This document shows positions 22,863 to 36,704 of a stretch of DNA of 64,000 nucleotides, piece after piece. The stretch spans positions 3,534,001 to 3,598,000 of the forward strand of contig NC_059419.1 of assembly GCF_905220565.1 (NCBI RefSeq). The letters are read 5' to 3'. Origin of the DNA: Melitaea cinxia. Taxonomy: Eukaryota > Arthropoda > Insecta > Lepidoptera > Nymphalidae. A program made the position numbers and the translations under genes. The stretch's first letter is position 1; the number at the start of each line of letters is the position of its first letter. The notes beneath the pieces were generated by a model. The model was given only the letters and a program-made list of their open reading frames with translations, had not been told where the DNA came from and made no database searches.

Positions 22863-25800
22863 TATTATAATTATAAATTGCTTGTTTAATAAATGACATT
22901 TAGAAAAATTCTGAAGTAAATAATTTCGCAACAGTACTTATATTTTTTAAGTTATATATTTATGTAGTAAAACACATTTTTAAAAACTTTCGAGTATCGA
23001 AACCTCAAGCTTCGCTAAAAATAATTATTATCTTTAAACAAAACAATGCCTCAGAAAGTCCCAATTTGGAACTTTATCCGTTCGTTACCTCCAGGAGTTC
23101 AAGATTTCACATTTTAAATTAAGATTAACCAATTGATACGCGAGTAAGAAGGGTAATGTATTCTGTTTCTCGCTTTCATTACCTTTTCAATCATATACTT
23201 CTATTGTCGGATTGTCTCGCTTTCGGTAATAAAATATTCATGGGCTATGAATTTTCTAGAAAAATCTTAGCTTTAAGCTGACGGGTTTTATTAGTTCCTT
23301 TACGTTGCCTAATTGCAGTACTTTATTATAATAAGCGTTAAAAGTCACATCTGTTGGTTAAAGGTGTCTCCTTAATAGAAGAGATGGATTTGGAGCTTAA
23401 TTCGTCAATAATATTCGTCAATCAATCGTTCTATCCATACAGAATACAGCTCAACTCTCAAGCAATACACCTCTGGTTGATGAATAAAATTCTACCCCTT
23501 ACTTATTTTAAAAGTATTTTATTTATTAATATAAATATATTTATATAGATATTTCTTTATTTAATAAGGCCGCCATTATTACTTATTTTCCTTTATAACA
23601 CAACAAAATCATAATAATTTAAATTATAGATTAATTCAATAATATTATTAATATAATTTGAACTATCACGTAGGTCAAATAAAATTGGCAACTTTTAAGA
23701 CGCTTTACCTTTAGCAATCAATAATATCCACTAATGAAAAATTGGGTGTATTGTCATTAGTTTCTGTTCATGTTTCCGAAAAATTTATTTTAAATAATTA
23801 AAACTATAATACAGGGCTCAATCGAGGTACTGAACAAGTTACCCTGAGTGCTCAGTAGAAAGGAGGGGAATGCTCACTTACCGTACGATGCTAGTTACGT
23901 CAATTTCCTGTGAGAGTGGTATCAACCTGGTCGACTCACCCATATGCTAACAGTCAATTACCAATGTCATCTCAATGTCAACCTATTAAATGAAGGAGAA
24001 ATTGTACCGGTGGGGTCTTATAGTTGATATAATTGTGTACGTGATTAGTTCTGTATATTTATTACTGTAATGTTTATGCTCTTCTAAAACAGGAGCTATG
24101 AAATTACTAATTATTTAAATTTCTTATTTCGAAAATTTTAACGAACGTTGTTATCTCAACCACACTGATCAATACCTTTCGTGAATTCCCGATCTTTTCA
24201 TGACAATAGCGAAATCATTTGTACTACGACAGTAAAAGCCAGTAAAACAAATGAGAAGTATAATTTATAACTATATTTTGTATATGTAGTATGTTTTGTA
24301 ATTGTACTTCTTGTCTTTAAAATTTTACGAAGATTATAATCTCGATCACATCGATCAATCTACTCCGTGAATTCTCTACCCCTCGCGATATAGGCGAAAT
24401 CTGTGCTACCTTGGCTTCATTGAAATCCCATAAATCAAATTAATGTCTAATAACCTACAGTTAAAATACCTCATTTATGATGGCCAACATACCCACTGGT
24501 ATGTAATAGAGATACACATCTTTAACGGGTATTTCTCGTTAACGAAGCAGGCGGAGTCGCGTCGTTATTAATAGTTTGCAACGGAAGCAGTTTATTAATA
24601 TCTAATTTATGTTTTATTTTGCGGTAAACATATTTAGACTTTAACACCCTCCGTTTAGAGTTTAATTCACCTAAAAACAATTTAAATGAGTATAGGAAGA
24701 AAATATTTTAATTTATTGTGCCGACGACAGATTTTTTGCTTACAACAAAAAAAGCAACCCTCATTTTTTTATAATCTTTGTAACACAGCAATAAATTTAT
24801 CCGTAATCTAATTTGGACTTTCCTACATCGTATTACGGTGTAGTGTTGATGTAATTAGAATTACTTTTTAGAGAATGAAATATTTAAGACTCTTTTAACA
24901 TTTTTTTTTTCGAAATAGGACACTCTGTTGATCCGAATGTCGTATCAATTTAACGGAATTTATGAGGAAATGTACAAAAAATATATTTATCGACTTATAA
25001 CAAACAACTAACAATGTTTTTTTTAATCTTTGGCAGTTAATCCGAAGGTGACACATATTCAAAAGTATTTTTAAGTAAATAGTCTCATAGATCGAAGATC
25101 ACAAATATGTAATTATTTCTTTTTCACAATTTGTAACGATTGAAAAATTCGGTTGAAATTTTTCGGATAACTTCAACCTGGGGATCTCTAATAGTCTAGT
25201 CGACAAGTTGAAAATGGTCGAAAAAAGAGATACTGATCTTAAAATTATGTGTGATAGCTTATTAGATCCAGAATGACGCCTAGAAAAATCTTCTAAAAGC
25301 GTGTATTAGCATATAAAAATTGCAAAAGTTTAAACAATTATTAAAGATGAACAAAAAATGGCGGTTCGTTTTTTGCCAATATTTCATAAACTATATATGT
25401 TTAAGAAATTTAAAAAAAAAACCAATTAAATTTTGTAAGAGTTAAAATACCTCAAAAAGAATAAATATCCTCTCTCTGTTAGATAGGTTCAAAAAGTTCA
25501 ATTCCCCAACCCTTCAATACCCTTGCAATCTAAGCGCATATTATTTGCACAACGGCACTGGAATACAAAATGGATCCCGCATTTGCATATAATAATTGTA
25601 TATATAAAATACGTACGTCTGTCCGTTTCGGGATAAATGCAAACGGTTTGCTATTTTAGTGTTATTATATTTTACAGATTTTTATCCATTTCCTTCGAAT
25701 TATACGAATTTGTTGAAAGGATTTTAGAGATATTGTTGAAAATAGATATTCCACAACAGGTATAACATATGATATTCTTAATACCCAGTTGCTATAACGT

Positions 25801-26796
25801 TAAATATATATTAGGTGTCACAAAATGTAATAATTTGTAATCAAAACGACCCGTTTTCTGAATAAGCAACCAGTATTTAATCTACCTGCAGATTAGAACT
25901 GGTTCAGAGATGATGGTAATTTCTAATTGACTACAAATATGTGTTTCCGAATTGATGATGGTAGCTTCTTGCCGCATATGTAATCTAAGTTACTGTAAAA
26001 CGAAAAACAAATTAAGTAATATAATAGAGAAATGAAATTGATATTTTTTTGCTGTTGACAATCCAGTGACAAATTCACAGATAAAAAAATATTTCCAAAA
26101 AAAAAAAAAACACTAACAAATCATAACCCTTTCAATTTTGCAATAAATCATTTTCGATTTGTTACTTTACAGAATAATGAAAATAATACAACAGCATCTC
26201 AAACCCTTTACGAATAAATGAGGCGTTTAACAAGACTAACAAGCTTTTTCTATCACAATAGTAAGCATTAAAGGCTACTTGGGGGTTTATCTATAAATAC
26301 AAAAGTTATCCATGGGTGGCGATTTTTTACATAACATTTACGTTTTCAAAGGAAGCGGTCGTCGAGCTATATAAAGAAAATTTAGCCACATCCCTAATAT
26401 TTTTTCGTGTATAATCGTGTGCGAAAATGTTTATTAAACTTTTTTTTTATCAAGATAGACATGCATGTTTGACATGTGTACAATCGTCATATAAAGTATA
26501 CGAGAAGTATATGGGCAAAGACATTAAACGTAGATAATTATATCTAGAGATTGTTATCAAATATGTAAGGAGTCAATTATTGAAAAAGATGATCTTTATG
26601 TTAAAAAAATTTAGAACAAAAGTTTTTAGATTCTTCTACTGTGTACTGAAATCAATTTAATACCTTTCAAAGCTAGTCAAATATAATGTAAAATTCATAA
26701 ACATAACTTTATAATTATTCTTTATTTTAAAAAATTATATTAAAACGAATTTTCTTTCAAATATTGTCAGAGGTGAAATTATAGAGATGACAAGTT
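22863..26796. other. Long AT-rich stretch, no supportable gene
   Basis: No clear repeat copies or coding regions are present. Only short open frames in AT-rich DNA occur. An atttgcat octamer lies near 25574. A large intron or intergenic DNA is the simplest reading. Confidence 0.5.
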
Positions 26797-27400
26797 TTAA
26801 CCGACTTCCAAAAAAGGAGGATGTTCTCAATTCGAATGTATTTTTTTTTTGTATGTTACATCAGAACTTTTGACCGGGTGGACCGATTTCGACAAATTTT
26901 ATGTTAATCGAAAGGTGGTGTGTGTCAATTGGTCCCATTTAAATTTATTTGAGATCTAACAACTACTTTTCGAGTTATATCTAATAATGCGTTTTTACTT
27001 GACGCTTTTTTCGTCGACCTACGTTGTTTTATACCACATAACTTTCTACTAGATGTACCGATTTTGATAATTCTTTTTTTGTTGGAAAGAAGATATCCCT
27101 AGTCTAGTACCATGGTAAGGAAACCAGGATCTGATGATAGGATCCCAGAGAAATCGAGAGAAAGTCTCGAAAATGCGCAATAACTTTTTATTGGATATAC
27201 CGATTTTGATAATTTTTGATTTAATCGAAAGCTGATGTTTATCATGTGGTCACATATAAATTTTATCGAGATCTGATCACTACTTTTTGAGTAATCTTTG
27301 ATAACGCGTAGTTACTTGACTATTTTTTCGTCGATCTACGTTGTATTACTTGTCGATGTAATTGAAGTCGGTTTTTTTTTCGTTTGTCTGCAAACACAAT
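26797..27400 (+). mobile_element. Family D inverted-repeat element, long three-module form
   Basis: The left end aaccgacttccaaaaaagga and right end gtaattgaagtcggttttt frame three related interior modules. The outer two carry the cttttgaccgggtgg or actttttattgg type and the middle one carries gtaccatggtaagg. The shorter copies elsewhere hold one module each, so this copy looks like the composite parent or a nested product. There is no coding capacity. Confidence 0.65.
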
Positions 27401-28122
27401 TACTCAAATTACCTTTTAATATATCTATTCTTTTTTTAAATTCATGATCTCAACTACGTTTATTGTGTGCGGTTGTACACTGTACACAGTTAAATACTAT
27501 AATAGTATTATTTTTCTTATAATTCTTAACCAAAATGATTTCTAAAAACTTTTTAAAAAGATATTAGAAATCAAATCCGCGGCAACCCTACAACCAAATG
27601 CAAGGAATCTAAATAATATTCAGCGGAGACGGGCGCGACTCGGTGACGTAAATGCAGTTTATTACAATCTCCATGCGAATGTAGGAGCGAATGAAAACGT
27701 ATGATATTGAACGTGCCTTTGTGGTTTGCTTGCGTATATTCGTATATTTATTAAGTTAGTCTTGACTGTCTTAGCTTTTAAATTTTCTTTTAATGTCTAT
27801 TGTTGTATATGTATTTTAGTGAAAACTATGGAAAAAAACTTTTATATATATCTGTCTATGACTTTCCTGTCCTGTTCTAACGTCCTGAATTTCAAAAAAA
27901 CTGTTTTTATTTTCTTTTCTTATAATGTTTACATCATTATGTAATAAAATTAGTATGAGAAATTTATTGTTACCACGATTAGACATTACTACAAAATAGC
28001 ATGTATGTTCTTGCTCGTGATTAAATATTTTTTGAATAATGAAATTACTACGTGACCGAAATTAATAAACTTCTGTGATTCTTTGATAATTAACAGTAGA
28101 CATCATTTAAATAAGTAACTTC
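27401..28122. other. AT-rich DNA, no gene seen
   Basis: A short frame at 27726-27944 is hydrophobic because of T-rich DNA and is not supported as a gene. Confidence 0.5.
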
Positions 28123-28168
28123 AAATTAGAAGGCGCTTATTAAATAATTTGTAAGCGCCTTCTAATTT
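28123..28168. repeat. Perfect 17-bp inverted repeat (hairpin)
   Basis: Arms aaattagaaggcgctta (28123-28139) and its exact reverse complement (28152-28168) are separated by 12 bases. The GC-containing core in AT-rich surroundings makes a chance origin unlikely. Confidence 0.85.
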
Positions 28169-29929
28169 ATTTAAAAAATGTAAAAATAATATCTCCTCAT
28201 AATTCGTATTATAATTATTTATGTCGTCTTCTTTAAGACATTTAGTTCATGCGCATTTTCTAAAAAATAAACCAATTTACGTGTCAAATTAAAAAGCACA
28301 ATTAAATTTCGTACCATCAAAGTACTATATAATAGTACTAATACTATTACATTACACCTAATTAAAAGATACCTACTTACTTTAATTTGTAGAACTACCC
28401 ACCTTATTTTTAATTGCCTAAATGAACTAACTGTATTCAAACTTAACACTCTCTCACAAGTCTCTGCGATTTTCGGAGTGTATTACTGTAAATTTTTTAA
28501 TGTAAAACGAGTTTAAATAAACAAAAAAAAAAAGAAAAAAAAAAATACGTTTGACACATGCCGAACTAGGAACACTTGTAAAAGATACAATGTAACCTTC
28601 ATCGTTTGCTTCTATTATGCGATTTATTTAAGATGTTCATCTACACCGATGCACGATAAAAGAAAACGTCATCATCATAAATTAGCAAAATAATACGTAT
28701 ACTGTCTATTGTTTTCCATTATGGCCTTACTAATGTTGACAGGATAAAAAAAACTAGAAGCGACAAAGGTATAAGGACTTAAACTAAGCATTGTCGTTTT
28801 TGAATGTACCTTCCTAGAAACTGTCCTACAAAAGTGTTTTGTTCTTGCGGTCTTATTGTTTACAAAATATCCCTTGCGATTTATGAATGACTTTACATGT
28901 AATTAAATTTAGACCTTAATTTTATATTATTAGAGTATGTATTTACATGTATTTAAAAAGTTAAAGTGACGATTATAACATCGTATAGAGATTTTTACGC
29001 TTGTCAATAATCGTTTTACGGCTGTACTGTTACGGCTGTAACGTGTGTGGTATATATAGATTTTACAGTCACTTGAAACTTAGTTTCGCCCTAACTTACA
29101 AGCTTACGTAATTAAACTCTGAAAATTGTTGAATTTGTCACTGAATCATATGTAATTTCTTGCACATAATATGACGTTGGTCTTTTTTTAAGTTTTGTCG
29201 AAGATTTTCTATAATGTATATGCTTAACTTTACGGTTGTGTAATTAATTATGTAGCCAAAACAAATAAAATGTTGTCTTGGACGTATTTGATTTTTTATA
29301 ATAATAATAATAAGAAAATATGTAGAGCAATCTTTATTGTACAATTTTACTAATAAATTTTATTCTTTGTTACAGGTATGCATTATTAAGAAGTCGGGTA
29401 GAAGTACGGTTCTTATTAAAGGTATTATAAGAATAGGGTTTAAAAGATTGATAGACTAAAAGTTTCATCACTTTAATTCTACGAAATTTCTTAAATATTT
29501 GAAAATGATTTGTGAACCTAATCCATTCATCTATCTAAGACATATTACATAAATGGAATTATAATTATACATACAAAGAAATTAGAATCTTTTTCTGTTT
29601 TTTTTAATCTGTATGTGTATTTTATGTGTCATTTTGATCGACATACAAGTAGATATATGATATATGTAAATATTATGGTTGACACAGTTTGCAAATTTGA
29701 GAGCAAATCGTTACTGTATAGAGTAGGTCAGCGTTACTTAACCTTGTCAATTATTTGATAAGAACAATTAGGTTAACTATGGGGTCAACGACATTCTGAC
29801 ATAGAAATCTTATTGCAACGGTCTTCTCTTTTGGTTATGTGTAGTTACAGGCTCTGCTCGCCATTTTGTTCGTGAACGTACGTTTCTACTGTCAGGCATT
29901 TTATCTGGAAGGCAGTTTGATTGAAATTT
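28169..29929. other. AT-rich DNA, no gene seen
   Basis: No supportable gene or repeat family was found. Confidence 0.5.
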
Positions 29930-30200
29930 CAAGTGAGGTTAGGGCACAGCAGGAAATATCCTGCTCAAAATCTGGAGCAGCCCCACTGGGGAAGTACCTC
30001 AACTTTACAGAAGATCACAGCTAAATAATACTACTGTCAGGCAGTATTATGTTCCTGTGGTAGGTAAGGTGAGCTCTTCGGGGATTGGGGAGGCGTCGGC
30101 AATGCGTTGCGATGCTTGTAGTGTTGCAAGCGTCTATAGGCTACGGTAATAGCTTACCACCGGGTAAGTCATACGATTGTTGACCTAGCTGTAAAAAAAA
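29930..30200 (-). repeat. Family C dispersed repeat, near full length
   Basis: Reverse complement of the copy at 48360: ggcacagcaggaaatatcct, then agaagatcacagctaaataa, ending at ggtaagtcatacgattgttg. Confidence 0.8.
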
Positions 30201-30419
30201 TTATGTAGTTGTAAACGACACAACGGTCACAGGTTACGGACGTGTGGCCGCGATGCGTAGTGAAATATAGTTGAATTGTCGTACAACTTTACAAATTCAA
30301 AATCTTTGATGAAAAGAATTAATTTAAAAAAATTCGATTAAGTTGTCAGATTTTTTATAACAAAAAATACGAATAAGCTCTAAATTTAGCTGCTCCATAC
30401 GGTATAGTTTAAAAAAAAA

Positions 30420-30640
30420 TCGTCATTTTGAACCGGAATCAGACATGCGAGTTATCCCTCCGAGCAACGCCAATGCAAATGCCCAGGGGGTGCGAAATTT
30501 AATCAAAAACTAGCGACCACGTGTAGTGTCGGTTAGAAATCAATACTGGGGTCAAAACAGTCCTCTAGTTAATGCAAATGACCCCCTACGTGCCCAATTA
30601 CTGCCTGTTCGCCCGCAGGCAGCAAGGCGACCTGCACACG
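30420..30640. promoter_or_regulatory. Less AT-rich unique block with two POU octamers (candidate regulatory DNA)
   Basis: Two exact ATGCAAAT octamers (30473-30480 and 30572-30579), each preceded by A-A and followed by G, lie about 100 bases apart in a block that is GC-richer than its flanks and not shared with any repeat here. ATGCAAAT is the classical POU-domain binding site. The regulatory role is inference. Confidence 0.25.
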
Positions 30641-31705
30641 ATACAACAAAAAGTTAATTGTTGTTTGTGTTATAATCGTGCTCCTGTTGTAATTGTCGTA
30701 ATTGATTGGAAGTATCGTTTTGTTAGTAATAGCTACCTTCGTCTAAGTAAATTAATTTTTTATATCATATCATTACATTTAAATGCATATATAATTATGG
30801 TAATGTTAGCTATAATGGGAAGACTATGAGTATTTACGTATGCCTGCTTCGTCTTTTATTCTATCAAAATATAATTAACAGAATTGTTTAATTCCGTATT
30901 TTTATATTTTATTAATGTTTGAGTTTGATTACTTTTCTGCTTTTTTGAGTCATAACGTGAGATTTAAGCCTTTTCTTACATGTAGAATTTAGGATTGTTG
31001 CAATAATTCGATTAAGTACTAAGTTTATTCCAAAAAATAAATGTCACCTACTAATAAATTTATTTAAAAAGTAAGTATCATGTGTTGTTTAGTTCGCAAA
31101 CGCCCTTTTGAAGCTCGGAGCTAGACGCTCTAATTATATACGGTAGGCCACACGATTTTTTGTTCAACTTTCGACCCTATACTCATGAACATAAGGGCTA
31201 CTATTTTCATTTGGCCGTGTGAGGGATTTTGATTTCAAACCGTGGCATTTAGGTATTACGCGACATTTCAGGATTGGTCAGAGCTAAGTGAATTGTTAAC
31301 AGGACGCTTCTATCCGATGTGCATATGTCTGCATCTCATCGTGTATGCTTTATCACCAAACATTGAACCGGTATGAACATCGTTGTAAAGATACCGTTGC
31401 AATCTCATCTGGGAATGCAATATGATATGGTTTTGCAGTTGGGTCACCGTGTTAGATTAGTTAGTGGAATACCGATATTATCAAAAGCAAATATTGCGAG
31501 GAAAGTACTTAGTTGATAATATGCATTAGTTTTCGACTAGTTTGAAAATTATGATCAAGTTGTAACAGTAGATTTGTTTAAGAGGGCAACGAAAATCTTT
31601 TGCAAGTATTGTCATTTCTTGTTTCACAATAAGTCTAAACTCATGCTTTCAAGTGTTTTTTTTATCACTTTATATAACTAATTTAGTGAAAATAAAGAAT
31701 TTTTT
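30641..31705. other. Unique AT-rich DNA, no gene seen
   Basis: No supportable gene was found. Confidence 0.5.
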
Positions 31706-31962
31706 ATATATATAACTAGGTTGGCTAAAAAGCGTACGGCTCATCTGATAGTAAGCGATTGCCGTAGCTTATAGACGACTGCAACACCAAGCATCGAACA
31801 GGAGCTTTGTTCACCTTACTCACCAACAGGAACACAATACTGCTTAATACTGAAAACAGTATTATGTGCTGTGGTCTTCTGTATGCTCGAGGTATTACCC
31901 CAGTCGGTCTGTTCCATATTTTGAGCAGGAAATTCCTGCTGCGCGCTACCTTAGTTAAAAAA
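31706..31962 (+). repeat. Family C dispersed repeat, internally deleted
   Basis: From tataactaggttggctaaaa to caggaaattcctgctgcgcg. About 40 bases around the gttgccgacccaatcc block are missing relative to 48360. Confidence 0.75.
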
Positions 31963-33424
31963 ATAAGCGTAGTTTTGAGTTAGCGTTAAAAAAATAATAT
32001 TTTTCAGTCTATGAAATATATGAAAACGCAACGTTTCTATTTTACATATACACGCATTAGTTTATCGATCTTTTAAAATTACAATAAATATATTTTTAAG
32101 ATAAACAAAAAAGTGACATCTCAATATACTTGCTAAATGCTACTGCTTCGTTTCGATACATTATAACATGACATTGTTTTAATCTACACCCATTTTCACA
32201 AACGAATTTTTAAGAAAAAAAAAAAACTAAACTAATCTTGAAGATCCTCCGATTAACGTGCTTAAACTAACAAACTGTCTTTTAAATTTATAATATACAA
32301 TAAAAAAATCAAAAGCCACCGCCATTTCGACATCCAGTCAAAAGAGTCCCGTATAATAAATAATATTGAATTTTATCAGTATCGATCGCCCATAGCAATA
32401 ACATGTCGATGCAATACAATTCATCGTGTTTTTAAACGAGATGACATCGAGATAATTATAATTAGTCAGATAGGAATCGAACCCTTTAATGTTTTTACCC
32501 GTACAAGAATCAACCGCATAACATAAGGCGGTTCACACGGAGATAATCATCGCAGCGTTTTGATGTACACGTTTAATTTATCGCTTGCGTTTATTAAAAA
32601 TTTTTACTTTAAAATTTAGTTTCGAAAATGAGTTTTAATTTTAATAGATGAGTTTATTATTTTATTATAATGTTATGAATAAATTTAACATATATCGTTT
32701 CTGACAAAATGCAGTGTTATTTTATTTCGTTTTATATTTATTAGTCTCAAAAGATTTGAATCAGAACAGATTGTACTTACACAGTCGTTTTGTACCAGGC
32801 GACCGCGGAGATATTGATATAATTATGATATTCTTAGTTATGTTTTTATTTTTTTAATTTAGAGTAAAATAAAACTAGTGTAAATTAAAGAAATAAATCA
32901 TAAATATAAACTTGTATCTATTTATACGTTTTTTTAGGAATTACGTTTGCGTTTTACCGCAACGACAAACCAATTCATATGCAATCAGCTTTATAGATTG
33001 CCATCGCTCTTTCAACGTGCACATTAATATACTGACATAAATTCACTAATTAATTCCACAAAACTTTAAGATAGCAAGAATGTTTGCCCTTCAATAAAAC
33101 AAAAGGAAAAATTCGAATAACAAGCTGGTCGTTCTTTAACGGCGGAGCTATAAATATAAACGAGCTTCCATGAGGGAATGCGAACAATAAACTTCTTTCA
33201 AATTTAATTGGACGTGTTGGTGGTGAATACCACCGACGCTCTGGTATTTTACCACTAATAAATGGTACTTACGTAATTACTATCGATATAAAGAATAAAC
33301 GTGATAAAGTTATTATACATGTAACATTAGGAAAAGGGGAGGCTTATTAATTGGTGCTTATTTTTCTTTTCCTCTAATATGATATTTGCATTATATTTTT
33401 AATAGAATGAAATTAAATTCCATT
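31963..33424. other. AT-rich DNA, no gene seen
   Basis: No supportable gene was found. Confidence 0.5.
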
Positions 33425-33600
33425 ATTATGTCGCAGCGTCTTCGGTGCGACAAAGCCAGCCCTGCGGTCACCAACCCGCTTGCCAAGCGTGGTGACTATG
33501 GGCAAAACACATGAGTTCACGCTATTTTTGGCGTAAACTAGTGGAGGCCTATGTCCAGCAGTGGACTGTATAGGCTGTAATGATGATGATGATTATGATG
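33425..33600 (+). repeat. Family B repeat, 3' half with ATG-type tail
   Basis: Starts at cgcagcgtcttcggtgcgac and ends ggactgtataggctgtaatg, then a (ATG)n tail. The trinucleotide tail is a sign of retroposition. Confidence 0.8.
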
Positions 33601-34727
33601 CATTTATTTAAATTTAGCAGTATTTAGATTAAGTTTATATGTATAATACTTTATATGTATTATTATATCAGTTTAAATGAAAGATGATGAAAATAATTAA
33701 AATCTATATTAATAATTATTAAACTCTTGGCGGCCCTTGCAATTCCCTTTGTATATAATCTGTCCCCCATAATATATTGTACAATATAGCATCAAATTAG
33801 CTATATTCTCGCTAACTTTCTACCCTCAGGCTATCATTATATTAAATCTATTTATGATTTTTGTCCCGAGACGTCCCATAGACATTCCTCTAAGGCCCAA
33901 TCCTTTGTTTACAAAATTTCTTCTATTTGGCATACCTTGAAAATTTCGAGGTTATGACAAAAAACTTGCCCTGATCATTTATTAGACGCCGGCTTTTATG
34001 AATAAAATATTATCAATTTGTTTGTTTTTTTACGTTGACGGCAACAGAAAAGGATGCAGTTAAATATGACAGTTTCACATAATTTATTAATGGGGATATG
34101 TAAATAGTGTGATGGTTGTCGCTGATAAGCTAATATTTAAAGCCTATTTTAAGGTTTCTGTGTAATTATGACGATATAAAAGTTTAAAAAGGTTACAAAT
34201 ATACTTTCAAACAGTTTTTTTTTGACAACAAATTACAAAAAAAAAACTTCTGTAACATAATAAAATAATAATACTATGGTAAATGTTATTGCAAAAAAAA
34301 TATTTATTTATTTATTTACACCTACGATAATTCTTCGTTCACAATTTGACACAACAATAAACAATAAAATTTATAAAAATTATATCGTTCACAATTTCAA
34401 TTGTATAAATATTGTCGTTGTGACAAAATTTGTTCCAATTAAAATTGTCATAGAATTTGAATATAAAAGTATAATTTTACATAATAATAAAACGTAAATA
34501 ATCATACAAATATAACCCTTATATCTTCGCATTGAATACTATATTTGCTTAAAAGCAGTCACCAAAAAGGAACCTAAAATACACAATCTTAAACTTTGAA
34601 TACAATCGCGTAGACAACAATTGATTTTTTTTTTTGTTGTGTATGTGTGATCTCGTTTCAAGGAACAACTATTAATATCTTCCGTCTTTGCTTTTTTGGA
34701 ACATAACATCTACATTGCATTGAAATA
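33601..34727. other. AT-rich DNA, no gene seen
   Basis: No supportable gene was found. Confidence 0.5.
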
Positions 34728-35058
34728 TCTATACAAATAAATTAAATTTGAGTCTGTTTGTAATATTAAAATAAACACTTTTTGCTAAATGCATATATGG
34801 ATGGATGTATACACGATATATATATACCAAAATATTTTTTTACATTTTTGTCTGTCTGTCTGTCTGTTTGTTCCGGCTAATATCTGAAACGGCTAGACCG
34901 ATTTTGACGGGACCATCGCTGGCATCACCTATAGCTGATATAATAAGGAGTAGCTTAGGCTACTTTTATTTTTGAAATTTATTTATTTTATAACTCTACG
35001 AACTGAACAATAACTTTTTTGATAAATTCCACGCGGACGAAGTCGCGGGCGTAGCTAG
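34728..35058 (+). mobile_element. Helitron-like non-autonomous element, full length
   Basis: Starts TCTATACAAATAAATTAAA after an A and ends acgcggacgaagtcgcgggc, then gtagCTAG followed by T. This is the A|T insertion context expected for Helitrons. A (TCTG)n run lies inside. The same family is at 11893 (plus) and 42958 (minus). Confidence 0.75.
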
Positions 35059-36247
35059 TAGTAAAATAAATGTAACGTTTTCCGAGTGATGACTTTAATT
35101 TTTTTTTTTTTTTTATAAAAACCTTCCGTGGACTTTAAGGAACACACAAAAAAATAAATTAGCGGATTTGGTCGAGCCATTCTCGAATTATGCGCTTAGC
35201 AACATTCTTTTTTATTTATATAGATTTAATTTTAATTGAATTTTAGTATGATTCAATTTTTAATGTCAATATCGAAAATTGTATCAAAGCAAAATAAATG
35301 AATTTCTTTGTACGTACGATTATATTAATACGATATAACAATAGTGTCATACTAACATCAGTTTTTAAGTTATAAAATTGTTACTAATTTGAAAATAAAT
35401 AATAATTATTATTATATGTAGAAACAAAAACAACTTTAAAAACTACTAAATAAATTTTAGTTATTTATCAGATTAAATGTATAAATGTTTTAAAAGTAGA
35501 GTTAATGCTTTGTAAATGATTTCAAATTTGTTTTTACTATTTAGTACTGAATGCGTGACGTTTAAGATATGTCACGTTTTATAATATAGTTCTTATTAAT
35601 CGTGACAGTCTTAATGTTAAAAAAATTATAATTTTCATTTTTATAAATGTTGTTAAGTAAAAGTTTGATATTATTGTGTATCAAAATTTGTAGTAGAACA
35701 ATTTTTTATTCTTGTAAATAAAATTCAATCAACAATTACTTGTCCTCGACATTGATTTTATGATTAATTTTAAGAGTAAATTGCAACCTTTGCAAAGCAT
35801 TCGTGGGGATGACAATACTGAGCCTAGAATGCACTGATTGCGGGCTTCTATTCATTAAATATTTATATAACAATCAAAATAAAACGATTTGCATTCGTAA
35901 TGAAATTATGTGCGGGAACGACAACTGGTCCTTCGAGGCAGATAATTAGCGCTAACAAGCGACAAACTATTTAATTCTATTCGTGTTTCGGCCTAGATAC
36001 GAATATTTAGAATTAAATCGCGTCCTGTATAGTAAATTGATCGTGAAATTGGATATTGTAGTTTAATTCATGTACGTATTAGTTTGTTTGACTAATTATA
36101 TTGTATCACATAATTTGAATGTTGGTAAAAGCATTTGAAAAAATATACTTAAAAACTGTGCTGTGGCTTTTTGCAAAAATCTTCCAGAGCGTTACTTTTA
36201 ATTGGCGATAAACACGTTTTTGACACACGTTTTTTTTTTATTAAACA
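35059..36247. other. AT-rich DNA, no gene seen
   Basis: No supportable gene was found. Confidence 0.5.
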
Positions 36248-36419
36248 CTAGCAGTACCCTGCGCGCGTTGCTACGCTTTTTTTGGTCGTACCAACTCAGA
36301 TACCTTTGTGGGCTCATGCACAACACTTTGCTAAAGATCATGACATGATCAAATGCATTGTTTACGATTCTATAAAGATACAGACAAACATTCATTTTTA
36401 TATTTTTTATATATATAGA
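36248..36419 (-). mobile_element. Short Helitron-like non-autonomous element
   Basis: On the minus strand it starts TCTATATATATAAAAAATAT and ends near tgcTAG (CTAG at 36248-36251 on the plus strand). The interior (gtcgtaccaactcaga) matches the plus-strand copy at 63757-63906. Confidence 0.65.
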
Positions 36420-36704
36420 AGACTATAATGTTCAAACAAACATAAAATGACGTAAAACATTTTGATGATCTTAATTACTAGACCACCGACGCGGTCATAA
36501 CCATATATATTTTTATTATTTCTACTTCATCTCTAGAACTCTTTAAATTGTCTCTTATTACCTAAAACTAACATTAATAATTTAAAAAAAAATTGGTGAG
36601 TGGTATTAATAGTTGGTTAATCTTTAAAACAAGACATAAATAATAACTAGCTTAAAAGTTCTGGTTGCCAAAAGGACAAAAATGTCAAATATGTCCACCA
36701 GATA

